Assembly: GCA_035610365.1 (NCBI GenBank)
Contig: CM069432.1
Coordinates: 173,040,035 to 173,104,034 of the forward strand
DNA length: 64,000 nt
Source of the DNA: Aquatica leii
Lineage: Eukaryota; Arthropoda; Insecta; Coleoptera; Lampyridae
Reading direction: 5' to 3'
Shown: one piece after another, positions 1 to 9,549 of the stretch
Numbering within the stretch: position 1 is the first letter of the stretch
How the letters are laid out: each line of letters begins with the position of its first letter
Position numbers and translations under genes: made by a program
The notes under the pieces: model-generated
What the model was told of the DNA's origin: nothing
Seen by the model: the letters and a program-made list of their open reading frames with translations, nothing else
Databases searched by the model: none

Positions 1-935
1 TATTAAAACTACACCATAGTTTTGAAAAAATATTACACCACTAAAGTGTTGTAATTTTACTCCGTCCCTGAGGAGTGAAGTTAACACCGAAACGGACGTA
101 TGGATATAGACACAGGTGTGGTGTTTTTTACTGTGTATTGCTAAAAATGACGCACATGCTGTACCATAAGTGATTGTTTTTAATCGATAAGTTTGAATGT
201 TTTCTGTATCGCAATTTCTCCAAAGTATTAGTTGGTAATTGGAATCCGGTTCCTGAACGTATATTTGCCGATACATTTTTGTTATGTCGGCGTTTAATAC
301 ATATTTATGAGTTCTAAATTTCAGTAAGATATTAACTAACTTTTGTTGCAAGTTTGGACCAATTAGAAGAGTATCATTAAGACTAACGTTCTTATCTGAT
401 TTACAACTGGCATCGAAAACTACGTGTATTTTTGTTGTTTCACTATTTTCGTTAAATATAGGATGGTGAGGTAAATAGAAAGTGTTTGTGTCCAATATTT
501 CAGTATTTTTTATTAATTCCATATGCCCTAAAGATAAATATTCATGCATAAAATTTTGATATTGTAATAATAGCTGAGGATTTTTATTTAATCTTTTCTC
601 CAAATTGTAAAATCGTTTGAGCGCTATTTCTTTGGAATTACCTATGCTATTGTCTGATTGTTTAAACGGTAATTTTACTGCGTATTTTCCGTTAGGTAAT
701 CGTTTGCACGTGTTTTTGTAAAGTTGTTCTATAGATAAATCCGTTTTGCCGTCTTTAGCATTGTATTCGGGATTTTCGTTTTCAAAGAACCTTGAAATTC
801 TTGCATTTAAATCTTCTAAGCTTAAATGACAAACATTGTTTAAAGAATTTAAGTGCTTTATACTAAGTCTACCACCTACAATCCACCCTAATGCGGTTTC
901 TTGTAAATACGTTTGAGTTCCATTAATTTTTATGT
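1..935 (-). pseudogene. BEL/Pao reverse transcriptase N-terminal part (frameshifted, incomplete)
   Basis: The minus-strand frame is open from about 935 to the window edge. It begins with the protease-RT linker typical of BEL (ETALGWIVGG near base 900), then carries RT core motifs: KIHVVFDASCKS (about 425-390), LNDTLLIGP and LNADITKMYRQIYV (about 300-255), ending with ITYGTACASFLA (about 170-140). The second catalytic motif (YVDD) is not reached. Relative to the upstream gag-protease frame it is shifted by one base, at a 7-A run (957-963). Such an element copies its RNA to DNA in virus-like particles, but this copy is incomplete within the window. Confidence 0.75.
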
Positions 936-937
936 TA

Positions 938-2662
938 TTATTTCTTAAAATTCTCCAAAAAAACATCTGCACCTAACAATAGATCAATTTTTGAAGATAC
1001 ATTAAAACTGGAGTCTGCTAATTGAATGTAAGACGGTAATTCTATTTGATCTAAAGGAAATGTTATTTGAGGTAACTTATCTGTAATTCTATCAACTATT
1101 AAACAATTAATTGAATAATTTGAGTCGTTAATAAGTGATTTAAATGTTATATGAGCACTATTTTTAATTAACAAACTAGTTTGAGTAATTCCCGTAATTG
1201 GCATATCAATTTGTTTTAAAGGGATACCTAATTTTTGAACTAATGAAGTTGTACAAAGATTCGTTTGTGATCCTAAATCTAATAATCCCTTACATTTTAT
1301 TAATTTTCCATGAATGTTTTTTACTTCTACCATAACCGTTGATAACAAAACTTGCGATATTGCAGCTGTATTTGAAGAAAAATTTGTTACCAAGTTACCT
1401 TGAATTGGTTCTATCGTACTAATTTCATTTGACTTAACGTGATTAGTTATAAAAGATTGATTTTCACTTTGTGCACCTAAATTTGAGTTACTTAGCTCTA
1501 CGTTGGAACTACGGTGTAATAAAGTATGATGAGTTTTGTTACACTGACGGCATCTTATCGCTCGACAATTTTGAGTTTGGTGGTTGTCTCGAAGACAATT
1601 AAAACATAGATTTAAACGCTTGACTTTGTTGTACCGTTCGTCGACATGCATACCTACAAATTTTTGACAGTGGTAAACTAAATGATTTTCCTTACAAATA
1701 ACACATTTGGTTGATACTGTTGACACAAGAGTTCTAGTTTTATTCATAGAAAAATTATTTTTAACGTGAGACTGTACTTTGTTTACTTGATTAGCTAATT
1801 CAACCGATTCTAACAACTGACATTTTTTATTAAAAAACTCAAATAGTTCGTCTATGCTAGGCTGTTCGGCAGTTAATTTTAGCTCCCATTCCCTCTTAGT
1901 ACCATAGTCAAACTTCGCCGTTATTATCGGGATTAGGATAGCGTCCCAATGCTGAACCGGTAGATTTAAAACTTTTAATGATTCGAGATTATTTTTTAAA
2001 GTATCGTACAATTGTCTTAAAGATGAATGCGAGGCCTTTATAACCGTAGGCGCGTTTAAGATAGAGTATATGTGCTCTTGAATAATCAGTCTTTTGTTTT
2101 CAAATCTTTCTTTTAAAAGATTCCATGCTGCAATATAATTGTCGTTTGCTAATTTTAACGATTCAATTGCGCGACTTGCTTCGCCCGTTACTGATAACTT
2201 TAGATAATGAAATTTTTCAAGATTTGTTAAATTAGGATTTTTATGAATTAAAGAAGTAAATGCATCATAAAAACTTAACCAACCTGAGTATGAACCATTG
2301 AAACCCGGCACTTTAATAGTAGGTAATGGTATATTTGGGGCCTGCTTATTTGATTGTTTAACATGCTTATCTTTTTTATCCGCGTCTTCGATTAACGTTG
2401 TAGCTAACGCATTTAGATCAAAATATTTATCCTCGAAATCGTTACGTTCGGTCTCGTTTGACTCGTTTTTTGGATCTAACAACTCAATACTTTCCTGAAT
2501 ATTTAAAAACTCGTCATAAACTTTCTCTATTCTGTTAAGTCTAACCTTTACCGTGTTAATATTTCCTTCCGCTTGAAAATTTTGAATAAATGTATCAAAT
2601 CTAGTTAATTGGGCCTTTAAGATACCTCGTTTTGAAATTAGTTCCGTTAATTGAATCGACAT
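938..2662 (-). CDS. BEL/Pao gag and aspartic protease
   Basis: The frame extends upstream to 2737, but the ATG at 2662 is the better start: its product begins MSIQLTELISKRG, like other BEL gag proteins, and the 25 upstream codons read as leader. Domains in order: N-terminal coiled-coil-like gag region; the DUF1759-type gag core (VPGFNGSYSGWLSFYDAF, about bases 2320-2265); cysteine/histidine knuckles (CVICKENHLVYHC and CFNCLRDNHQTQNC, about 1715-1550); then a retropepsin-like region with LLDLGSQTN at about 1265-1285. The usual active-site triad D-S/T-G reads D-L-G here, so the protease may be inactive. It ends with LLGADVF followed by a frameshift and stop. Confidence 0.85.
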   Translation of the reverse strand: MSIQLTELISKRGILKAQLTRFDTFIQNFQAEGNINTVKVRLNRIEKVYDEFLNIQESIELLDPKNESNETERNDFEDKYFDLNALATTLIEDADKKDKHVKQSNKQAPNIPLPTIKVPGFNGSYSGWLSFYDAFTSLIHKNPNLTNLEKFHYLKLSVTGEASRAIESLKLANDNYIAAWNLLKERFENKRLIIQEHIYSILNAPTVIKASHSSLRQLYDTLKNNLESLKVLNLPVQHWDAILIPIITAKFDYGTKREWELKLTAEQPSIDELFEFFNKKCQLLESVELANQVNKVQSHVKNNFSMNKTRTLVSTVSTKCVICKENHLVYHCQKFVGMHVDERYNKVKRLNLCFNCLRDNHQTQNCRAIRCRQCNKTHHTLLHRSSNVELSNSNLGAQSENQSFITNHVKSNEISTIEPIQGNLVTNFSSNTAAISQVLLSTVMVEVKNIHGKLIKCKGLLDLGSQTNLCTTSLVQKLGIPLKQIDMPITGITQTSLLIKNSAHITFKSLINDSNYSINCLIVDRITDKLPQITFPLDQIELPSYIQLADSSFNVSSKIDLLLGADVFLENFKK

Positions 2663-2741
2663 TATTAAAAAATGCGAAGAGTTACACACAATATCTAATT
2701 TACGAGTTAGTAGAAAAGATAGGATATGATAAGCCACTTAC

Positions 2742-3179
2742 TGTTACAGATTATAACGCTCGTTTTTATTGATTTCTGATGCAGGCTGGATTTGATGTGT
2801 TGGATATATTTTCTATTGATCGTTGTTGGTGGTTTGGATAATTTGCTGTTGTGGACCAGTTTTCGATTTCTCTCTGTGGATCTTCTACTGCTCGCTTATT
2901 TTGTTGATTAAACTGATCACTCCCGTGGATCAATTAAGATCGCTACTTTTTGATTCACTTTGTTTTAAAATCCGGCTCGAAGGACCATGTATTAATTTGT
3001 TGATTGGTGAATGATCAGTCATGGATATTTATAATTGTTTATTTTTTACCTACACCTTACAACGATTCTTACATTACTCTCGCATACAACTTCTGCGACT
3101 TAACAACTACCCTCGCTACTTCACTACCTTTACGTACATTGGTGGGGGGGTGAAAGATATTAACTAATAGTACTTAACA
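2742..3179 (-). repeat. 5' LTR of the BEL/Pao element (putative)
   Basis: On the minus strand the segment starts TGTTAAGTAC and ends CTGTAACA, giving TGTTA/TAACA inverted ends as expected for an LTR. It lies 80 bp upstream of the gag start. The bases immediately after it read GTAAGTGGCTTATC, where TGG could begin the primer-binding site. A run of eight G (3143-3150) lies near its 5' end. The second LTR copy is outside the window, so the borders rest on the terminal motif and position only. Confidence 0.55.
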
Positions 3180-3603
3180 ATAACATTAGCTGATGTATTA
3201 TATTTAGTCTTTATAAAATTCTAATTGCAATTTACAAGTACAAAATGATTTGTTATTATGCTTTTACGAGATTTATCTAAGAGTTACTTTTGTTTAAAAA
3301 TAGAAAAATGCTAAAATACGAAGAAATAAATTAAAATTGTACACGTGCGCTTGTTTAATAGAGGCATCAATTTTAGATTTTGCTAAATTAGTTATAGTAA
3401 ACTATATAAAAGCATCAAACTCAATTGAAAATATATTGTCCCTCTGCGGAGAAGACATTTTTTAACCATAACAAAATTTATTAATTTATGCTCTACAAAT
3501 AATAAACATAATCCGCATTTCTTGAAGAAGTGCTGTAAAAACCAACTGGTTCTAGTACCTACACAGATGTAAATATTCCTTCTTTACTGTTGTAATATGT
3601 AGT
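3180..3603. other. Flank between BEL LTR and nested transposons; no gene seen
   Basis: AT-rich sequence without a supported reading frame, RNA gene or clear repeat. Confidence 0.5.
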
Positions 3604-4747
3604 ACAGTGTTGTGCATTATCTAGATGAAATTATATAGATAATGCATCTAGATAATTTTTGATCATCTTTTTCCTTATCTAGATAACAGTATTGAACATT
3701 ATCTAGATGATTATCTTAGATGATCTTTCGGTTATCTATCATGAAATTATCTAGATGATTTTTTAAAAGTAACATACATTTTTTGTTTAGATTCGTTGTT
3801 TTGTAATTTTTATATTTACAAACATAATATTGTTTGTAATGTCTGTGGTAATGTAATACGGTCCAGATCGCTAAAACCTGATAAATAATCGCCATAGAAG
3901 CTTCGCATTTTTGCAGCTCTTCTGCTGACAAAAACTAGACTCACATGACCTTGAGCGTAAATACATGCAATACGAGATATAAACAAAAACACAACTCATT
4001 TTTTTTTTTTGAAACTGAATCAAATTGCTTGCGATAAGTATCTTATCGTCTTTAGAAACAATAATAAACTTTTTGATATACGTACATTTATTCAATACAT
4101 TATCTTGCACGATTCAAACATTGAGATTAACAGCTACTAATTCTGTAGTTTTGAAAATTTAATTAGTTGAAGTGCCTACACAGCAAAACTATGCCCAAAT
4201 AAAAAAAATGATTGATTGAGAAAGAGAAAATTCACGACTTTTTGAGCAGTTGAAAGTGACGAACCTCGATACACGTGATTTAGAGTTCTTTTAGAAAACT
4301 ATTTAAGTCATGGAGCTTTTAGCTTACTCTTTAAATCAACTTGTTGAGTAAGTAATATTAACGTTAAATTAAAGTCGCAATAAGATCCTAATGTAGACCG
4401 CGTAGAATAAAAACGCTCCTATATAAATCTATGATGTAAATTATTATGAGTACAATTACTCAGTGCCGGATTTACCAACAAGCAAAACAAGCAACTGCTT
4501 GGAGCCCCCAGGCTCAAGGGCCCCGCGCCGCCATAGCTTCGCGACTAAAAGAATAAACGTAAAACTAAATGTTACTACAAGAATGGTTACTTAGAAAAGA
4601 GTAGCAGCGCCACTGATGGAATCCAGTGACCACTGGTTCATCGTTCAGAGTCTGTGTCAGTTGTTCTTTCGTTAGCGTTTCAGTTAGTGTGTTTGAGTTT
4701 TCATTTTTGATTACCATCTGTTGCAAGTAACGCAAAGCAGTTGCTTA

Positions 4748-6311
4748 CCCAGTAAACACACGACGTCCCAGGGACGTTCGTTTTATGTCCAAATGATGTC
4801 TTTACATCCCGGGCTTTAAAACTGACCTGTATAGGATGTCTTTAATAGGACGTCCTCAGGATGTCAATGAAGAACGTACGATGGGATGTCCTATGCGGGA
4901 AAAAACAAATGCAAACTGAGTGCGCGTGCCCACTTTCGTTCTTGTTCTCTGGTGCCTACTCAACACCCGTACGCTCCTTTGGTATATCAAAGTGGTACAT
5001 TCTGTTTGCACCGTTTGCACTCTGTAGTTGTTTTTAGTTGTGTTCTGACTACTTTATTTATCTGTTCTTTATTTTATTATCTAACGTTTTTTGGGTGTTT
5101 TAGTGCATAAACAAATTTATTTGGTAAGTTTTTGATACCTTGCATTTATTTATAATGTATAAAAATCATCATTTATAATTATTATTTTGAATTACTAAAA
5201 ATTAATAAAAAAATTATCAAAATTGAAAGATCACAATTATTAATAATGGTGATTTAAAACCCCATCTAGCGCGCATACCTATGCGGTGAATTGAAAATAT
5301 TTGTTATGTAAAAAAAAATTTTTTTACTCAAAAAATTATTTAAGGTTTAAAAGTGTGACGTTATCTCACGACTTTTATCGTCGCGATTCGCAATAAGTCA
5401 TCCAAAAATGTCAACATGACCGATAAGACACAAAACCGCTAATCTAACTAAGAAACTATAACGTTATCGCGTTCTTGGTATTCATAGTTATGATTACTGT
5501 GCGTATTCTCGTAGTTAAAAATACGTCTAGAAATAATTTTGTTTTTATCACATTCCTCTGATGAAATGTAAATGCGAAACGTTTAAAAATTCTTAATGAA
5601 TTTGCAAAACGCGTTTACAAAATCTTTTTTAAAAAACGATTTAAATAATTTTTAACTGGTTATAATCGATCATCTCTTATGATTTAATCAATAATAGAAT
5701 CGTCAAAAAGATCAATCAATAATTCTTCAAAAGAAGTATCACTTTATCAATTCTTTAATTTAGTAAAATGTAAATTCTGATTACATAGAAATACCAAAAT
5801 AAGCTTTTCGTATTAACTTTTTTATCGACTCTAAGATGACGATTACCATCTCTTATGTAGTTGCATTGTTTCAGGCGCCACTTAAAAAAATCGGGAAGAA
5901 AGTATAAAAAAACTCGCTAAGGAGGGCCAAAGAACGCCGGGATCGAGAAGATAAAAAAATGAAATAATCTAAATTTATTTTATTTGAATATAATTTGGAT
6001 TATTATTTAAAAATATAGTTTTATGTAATAATAATTTGTATTTTATTTGATAAAGTTATTTTTTATTAAAAATATAATATACATATATACCTAGTACATA
6101 TCCTACAGTCATCTAAAAGGGACGTCCCCTTGCGGATACGCAAGGATGTCCTATAAGGACATCGTAGGGATGCACACACTTGTGACAAAAGAACGTCCCA
6201 TGAATGTCTCTAGGACGTACACAGAACCAAAATGGGATGACTTTGGGACATTCAGTGATCCGCAAAATCATGTCCCCGGGACATCCTTGGGACATCCTTG
6301 TGTTTGTTGGG
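4748..6311. mobile_element. Innermost TIR element with repeated GGACGTCC-like motifs
   Basis: The left end reads CCCAGTAAACACACGACGTCC and the right end is the inverted equivalent (GGGACATCCTTGTGTTTGTTGGG). TA flanks both ends (4746-4747 and 6312-6313), or TTA/TAA palindromically. The outer 150-200 bp at each end are packed with variants of GGACGTCC/GGATGTCC in both orientations (for example 4761-4900 and 6120-6300). No transposase is recognisable; the middle (5150-6080) is AT-rich and non-coding. I cannot assign the superfamily. It is the youngest layer of the nest, because it interrupts the hAT element. Confidence 0.7.
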
Positions 6312-6315
6312 TAAT

Positions 6316-6708
6316 AAATACCCGAATGATTTTAATACTGATTTTACTGCTGAAATCTTGAATTTTTTTCCGTACGTGAAGGACGCGTACCTGAATACAA
6401 AGTTCAATCACGAACGACTGTTCCAGGTTATTTTCAAAGACAACTTTTCTTTAGCATTTCCTAATGTTGAAACGTCTTTACGCATATATTTAAGTTTGAT
6501 GATATCAAACAGTACTGGGGAACGACCGTTTAGTAAACTGAAGCAAATAAAGGATTATTTGCGAACGACCATGTCCCAGGAAATGTTAGCGGACTTAAGT
6601 ATTATGAGTATGGAACATGATAAGCTGCGACATCTTCAGTTCCAGGTGATCATCGACAAATTTTCTGCAGAGAAGAGCAGAAAAAAAATTATGTTATTTG
6701 TGATCTAA
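6316..6708 (+). pseudogene. hAT transposase C-terminal dimerisation domain (remnant)
   Basis: The frame encodes about 130 residues typical of the C-terminal hAT dimerisation region, of the kind also found in ZMYM-type hAT proteins: ...LAFPNVETSLRIYLSLMI followed by STGERPFSKLKQIKDYLR and the downstream LSIMSMEHD. In active hAT proteins this region completes the RNase H-like fold and mediates multimerisation. Everything upstream, including the DDE-type catalytic residues except possibly the last, is absent, cut away at the border of the nested element (6311). The ATG at 6298 lies inside that element and is probably not a real start. Confidence 0.8.
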
Positions 6709-8535
6709 TCCATACCACAAGTACTGTTTTATTTATTTCAAGTTGTTCTAAATGTTGAAGGTGTTCAAATGCACAAGATGTTAAAACTTAAAATACATAG
6801 ATAGTTTCTTTAAATTTATGTTCCAATTGTACTTCATTTTTTTTTCTCATTAAGTAATTTGTCTTTTGGAAGAGGGGGGGGGGTCATTTTAGAGGGGCCC
6901 CATCACGATGTTGTGCTTGTGGCCCCTCAATATGTTAATCCGGCACTGCAATTACTGACAACCTGTCAAATATAATTAATAAAACTGCAAAGCAAAAATG
7001 CTTTTTTTGCATTTGGATTTGTTTCACTTACAATTACAAAAAGTACCGAGCAGAGCATAAACTGTTTAAAATAACCCAAACTTTTTAGAAGAAACAAAAC
7101 TGCTTGCGTTTTTTTAAGACATAAAAGCTAATTCTTTAAGTGATCGCTGATGTAAGCTCTCAAAATTTAAAATAGAATAAATTTTTGAGGATTAGTTGGT
7201 TTTTTGTGAAAAATTTGCTTAAAATATCGAACTACAAATAATTCAGGGAGTGTGATTAACGGCTTATGAGCGATAATTTTTATAATTTTTTAGGTTCAAA
7301 CTGATGTCGATATCAAAGCCAGATTTTTCCTAAGGAAAAATGTTACAAAGGAAAACTAATTAAGTTTACTAGACACTTCTCCATTTGTGAAAAAGTTATT
7401 GATTAAACATATCAATTTCGGCGCAATTGAAAGACTTTATAGTCCTGATTCCTGATAGTGTAAGTTTTGCTTAGCAATGAAAATTTTGAAAAGACCATAT
7501 TGTATAGGCATTTCATTATGTCGTGAACTGTGACCTTGAGTCGAAAATCGGAATTAATATACTAAAAGTCAAACATTTGACAAGTCTATATAAATTCCAA
7601 AAACGTTAGTCTATTTAAAAGGCACTCACGTCAATAAAAATTAAAAATAATTGGATATTTATTTATTAAATAAAAATTAGTTTACTTATAATAATACCTA
7701 AAAATGTATTAACAACAAATACAACGATAAAAACAAAGGTAGGTTAGAAAAAATGTACCAGCGAATGTCTGTAAGACGGATAATAACAATATTTTGACAA
7801 ATACAGACTACAGCGCCACAGTTCACGAGATCTTGAAAGACGTCTATCAAGAAATTTGTTTTATATTTAACAATAGTAGGTCATTAAATCAATAAAATTT
7901 CTATCAAGTTTTTTTTCGATTTTTATTTTTTTTCAATCTGTCTTTCAGTTTTTTAATTAGTTAATTTAATAAACAATGAATTGGTATTGATGATGATGAT
8001 AATTAAATGGTAATTATTACCTGTTTGTACCTATTTGATAGAATCATCTATCGTATTATCTACGTAAATTATAGATTATCTTATCTATTATCTAGATAAA
8101 TTCTTCAACTTTTATCTAAATCGTTATTTAGATAAAAAATTGGAAATTATCTATTTTCTCATCTAGATAAAAATTTAATTATCTATGCACAACACTGTAT
8201 GTAGACTATAGTCTGTAAAATTTAACATTTTCAGTTTCGGATTAGCGCTTTATTTAACACCGACATATATACACTATTGCCGTTTCCTTCTTACATGTAG
8301 GATTTCATCAAGTAAAGCGAGCACGTACATTAGTTATCTGAATTAAGAATTACACTACACGTTTGAAAGTATTCGTCATAACAACCATTAGGTTAGAAAG
8401 AAATACCAAATAAAGCAACCATGCGCTTTCTTAAACACATTTAAAAATTTTACAAACAAGTTTTGAATGGGATTGCAGAAGTTCTAAAACATTTTCGAAG
8501 AGTTTTATACAAACGTCCGTGTTTGTTTAATTGAA

Positions 8536-8785
8536 GAAATAATTATTTCACTTAGCATAAATGTAGGTAAATAAATTAAAGTAAAAATAAAAACTCTATG
8601 GGAACTTATTTATTAAGTAAATACTGTAAACAACTAAACTAAAGTCCTTTTTCAATAATTGCAGAAATAATTATTTCACTTAGCATAAATGTAGGTAAAT
8701 AAATTAAAGTAACAATAAAAACTCTATGGGAACTTGTTTATTAAGTAACTACTGTAAACAACTAAACTAAAGTCCTTTTCCAATA
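8536..8785. repeat. Two-copy tandem duplication, 128-bp period
   Basis: The segment starting GAAATAATTATTTCACTTAG at 8536 is repeated from 8664 with a few substitutions, for example AAAATAAAAACTC versus CAATAAAAACTC. The copies are directly adjacent. No coding content. Confidence 0.9.
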
Positions 8786-9221
8786 CCAAAAATATAGGTA
8801 CATATAAATAGAAAAATAAAATACATCTAGGTACAATTTCAGTTTTTGTAAATAAAGGTATTCGATCAGTTCATATTAATTCACATACTGACACGTTCTT
8901 TTTGTTAATCGGAGCCGTTTAGACGTGGTATAAGAAAATTGAATTCTTAACAGCATCGTCAAAGAAAGACGAAAAAATTGTAAATAGATTAGCACTAACA
9001 AAAATTTTGAATATTTTAATTGTTTTATGTACAGGGAAAAAATAAAAGTATGTATTACGGAACACAAACAATGTTTGAAAATGCTTAAGAAGTGCATCAC
9101 TTTTGGGAATTACAAATATAATTAATTAATTATTAATTACAAAAAAGCGTTTTTATTTTTAAAAGTCCAAATCTGAATCGTCACTACTTTCGTCCCCGTT
9201 AATAGAATAACTTTCAAATAG

Positions 9222-9365
9222 CGGCGACGGCGACACAAACTCGCGGGGTGGCGAAACAAACTTGCGGGGCGGCGACACAAACTCGCGGGGTTGGGACTCA
9301 AACTAGCGGTGCGGCGACACAAACTTGCTGGGCGGCGACAAAAACTAGCGGGGCGTCGACATCGT
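9222..9365. repeat. GC-rich minisatellite, about 27-bp unit
   Basis: About five imperfect copies of a unit resembling GCGGCGACACAAACTCGCGGG. They stand out as GC-rich islands in AT-rich surroundings. Because the unit is a multiple of three, a frame on the plus strand stays open and gives a repetitive ATQT-type peptide; I see no other sign that it is translated. Confidence 0.75.
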
Positions 9366-9385
9366 CGCTTCCACTCTTCATAGCA

Positions 9386-9545
9386 TCACAGAAACTGTAT
9401 ACTATACAAAAAAATCCGACCCGTCTCAGAAACCGCACTGTTTTGACATGGTGTTCCAGAAACCGTATAGTATTCAAAAATATACACTGACTTAGAAACC
9501 GTACAGGTTTTAACGGTGTCCGAAAACCCGTATAGTTCTATACTA
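9386..9545. repeat. Degenerate tandem repeat with CAGAAACCGTA-type units
   Basis: Recurring cores such as CAGAAACTGTATACTATAC, CAGAAACCGCACTG, CAGAAACCGTATAGTATTC and GAAACCGTACAGG. They are spaced alternately about 27 and 36 bp apart, suggesting a two-unit higher-order period. Directly follows the minisatellite. Confidence 0.55.
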
Positions 9546-9549
9546 CTAG

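Larger units (their letters stand above)
1..3179 (-). mobile_element. BEL/Pao LTR retrotransposon, 5' portion
   Basis: Read on the minus strand this is LTR, leader, gag, protease and the first part of reverse transcriptase, the order of a BEL/Pao element. The remainder (end of RT, RNase H, integrase, 3' LTR) would lie left of base 1 or is lost. Recognisable RT similarity stops near base 135, before any YVDD motif. The reading frame stays open to base 1, but the last 40 or so codons do not look like RT, so the element may be interrupted there. One frameshift separates the gag-protease frame from the RT frame. Confidence 0.85.
4461..6948. mobile_element. hAT transposon nested inside the outer element
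   Basis: It begins CAGTGCCGGATTTACC and ends with the inverted TTAATCCGGCACTG. It is flanked on both sides by exactly the same 8 bases, CAATTACT (4453-4460 and 6949-6956), a perfect hAT-type target duplication. GC-rich subterminal tracts with GGGGCCCC-like runs (4505-4535, 6874-6930) are also inverted. It carries the 3' end of a transposase gene (6298-6708), but most of the transposase is missing, and a third element occupies 4748-6311. Confidence 0.9.
3604..8197. mobile_element. Outer hAT-like non-autonomous element with ATCTAGAT subterminal motifs
   Basis: The left end reads CAGTGTTGTGCATTATCTAGA and the right end is its inverted counterpart (ATCTATGCACAACACTG). Flanks read TATGTAGT (3596-3603) and TATGTAGA (8198-8205), a 7-of-8 match to an 8-bp target duplication as hAT elements make. 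Both ends carry several copies of an ATCTAGATAA-type motif (about 3618-3760 and 8075-8170), plausible transposase-binding sites. No transposase frame is left in its own sequence (3760-4450 and 6957-8040). The second hAT-like element at 4461-6948 sits inside it. Confidence 0.7.

Noticed and set aside
2663..2737. Upstream ATG of the BEL gag frame
   Set aside because: The product from 2662 matches the usual BEL gag start; the extra 25 codons look like leader.
9248..9490. 80-codon frame with repetitive TQT peptide
   Set aside because: Explained by the 27-bp tandem repeat keeping frame; no gene context.
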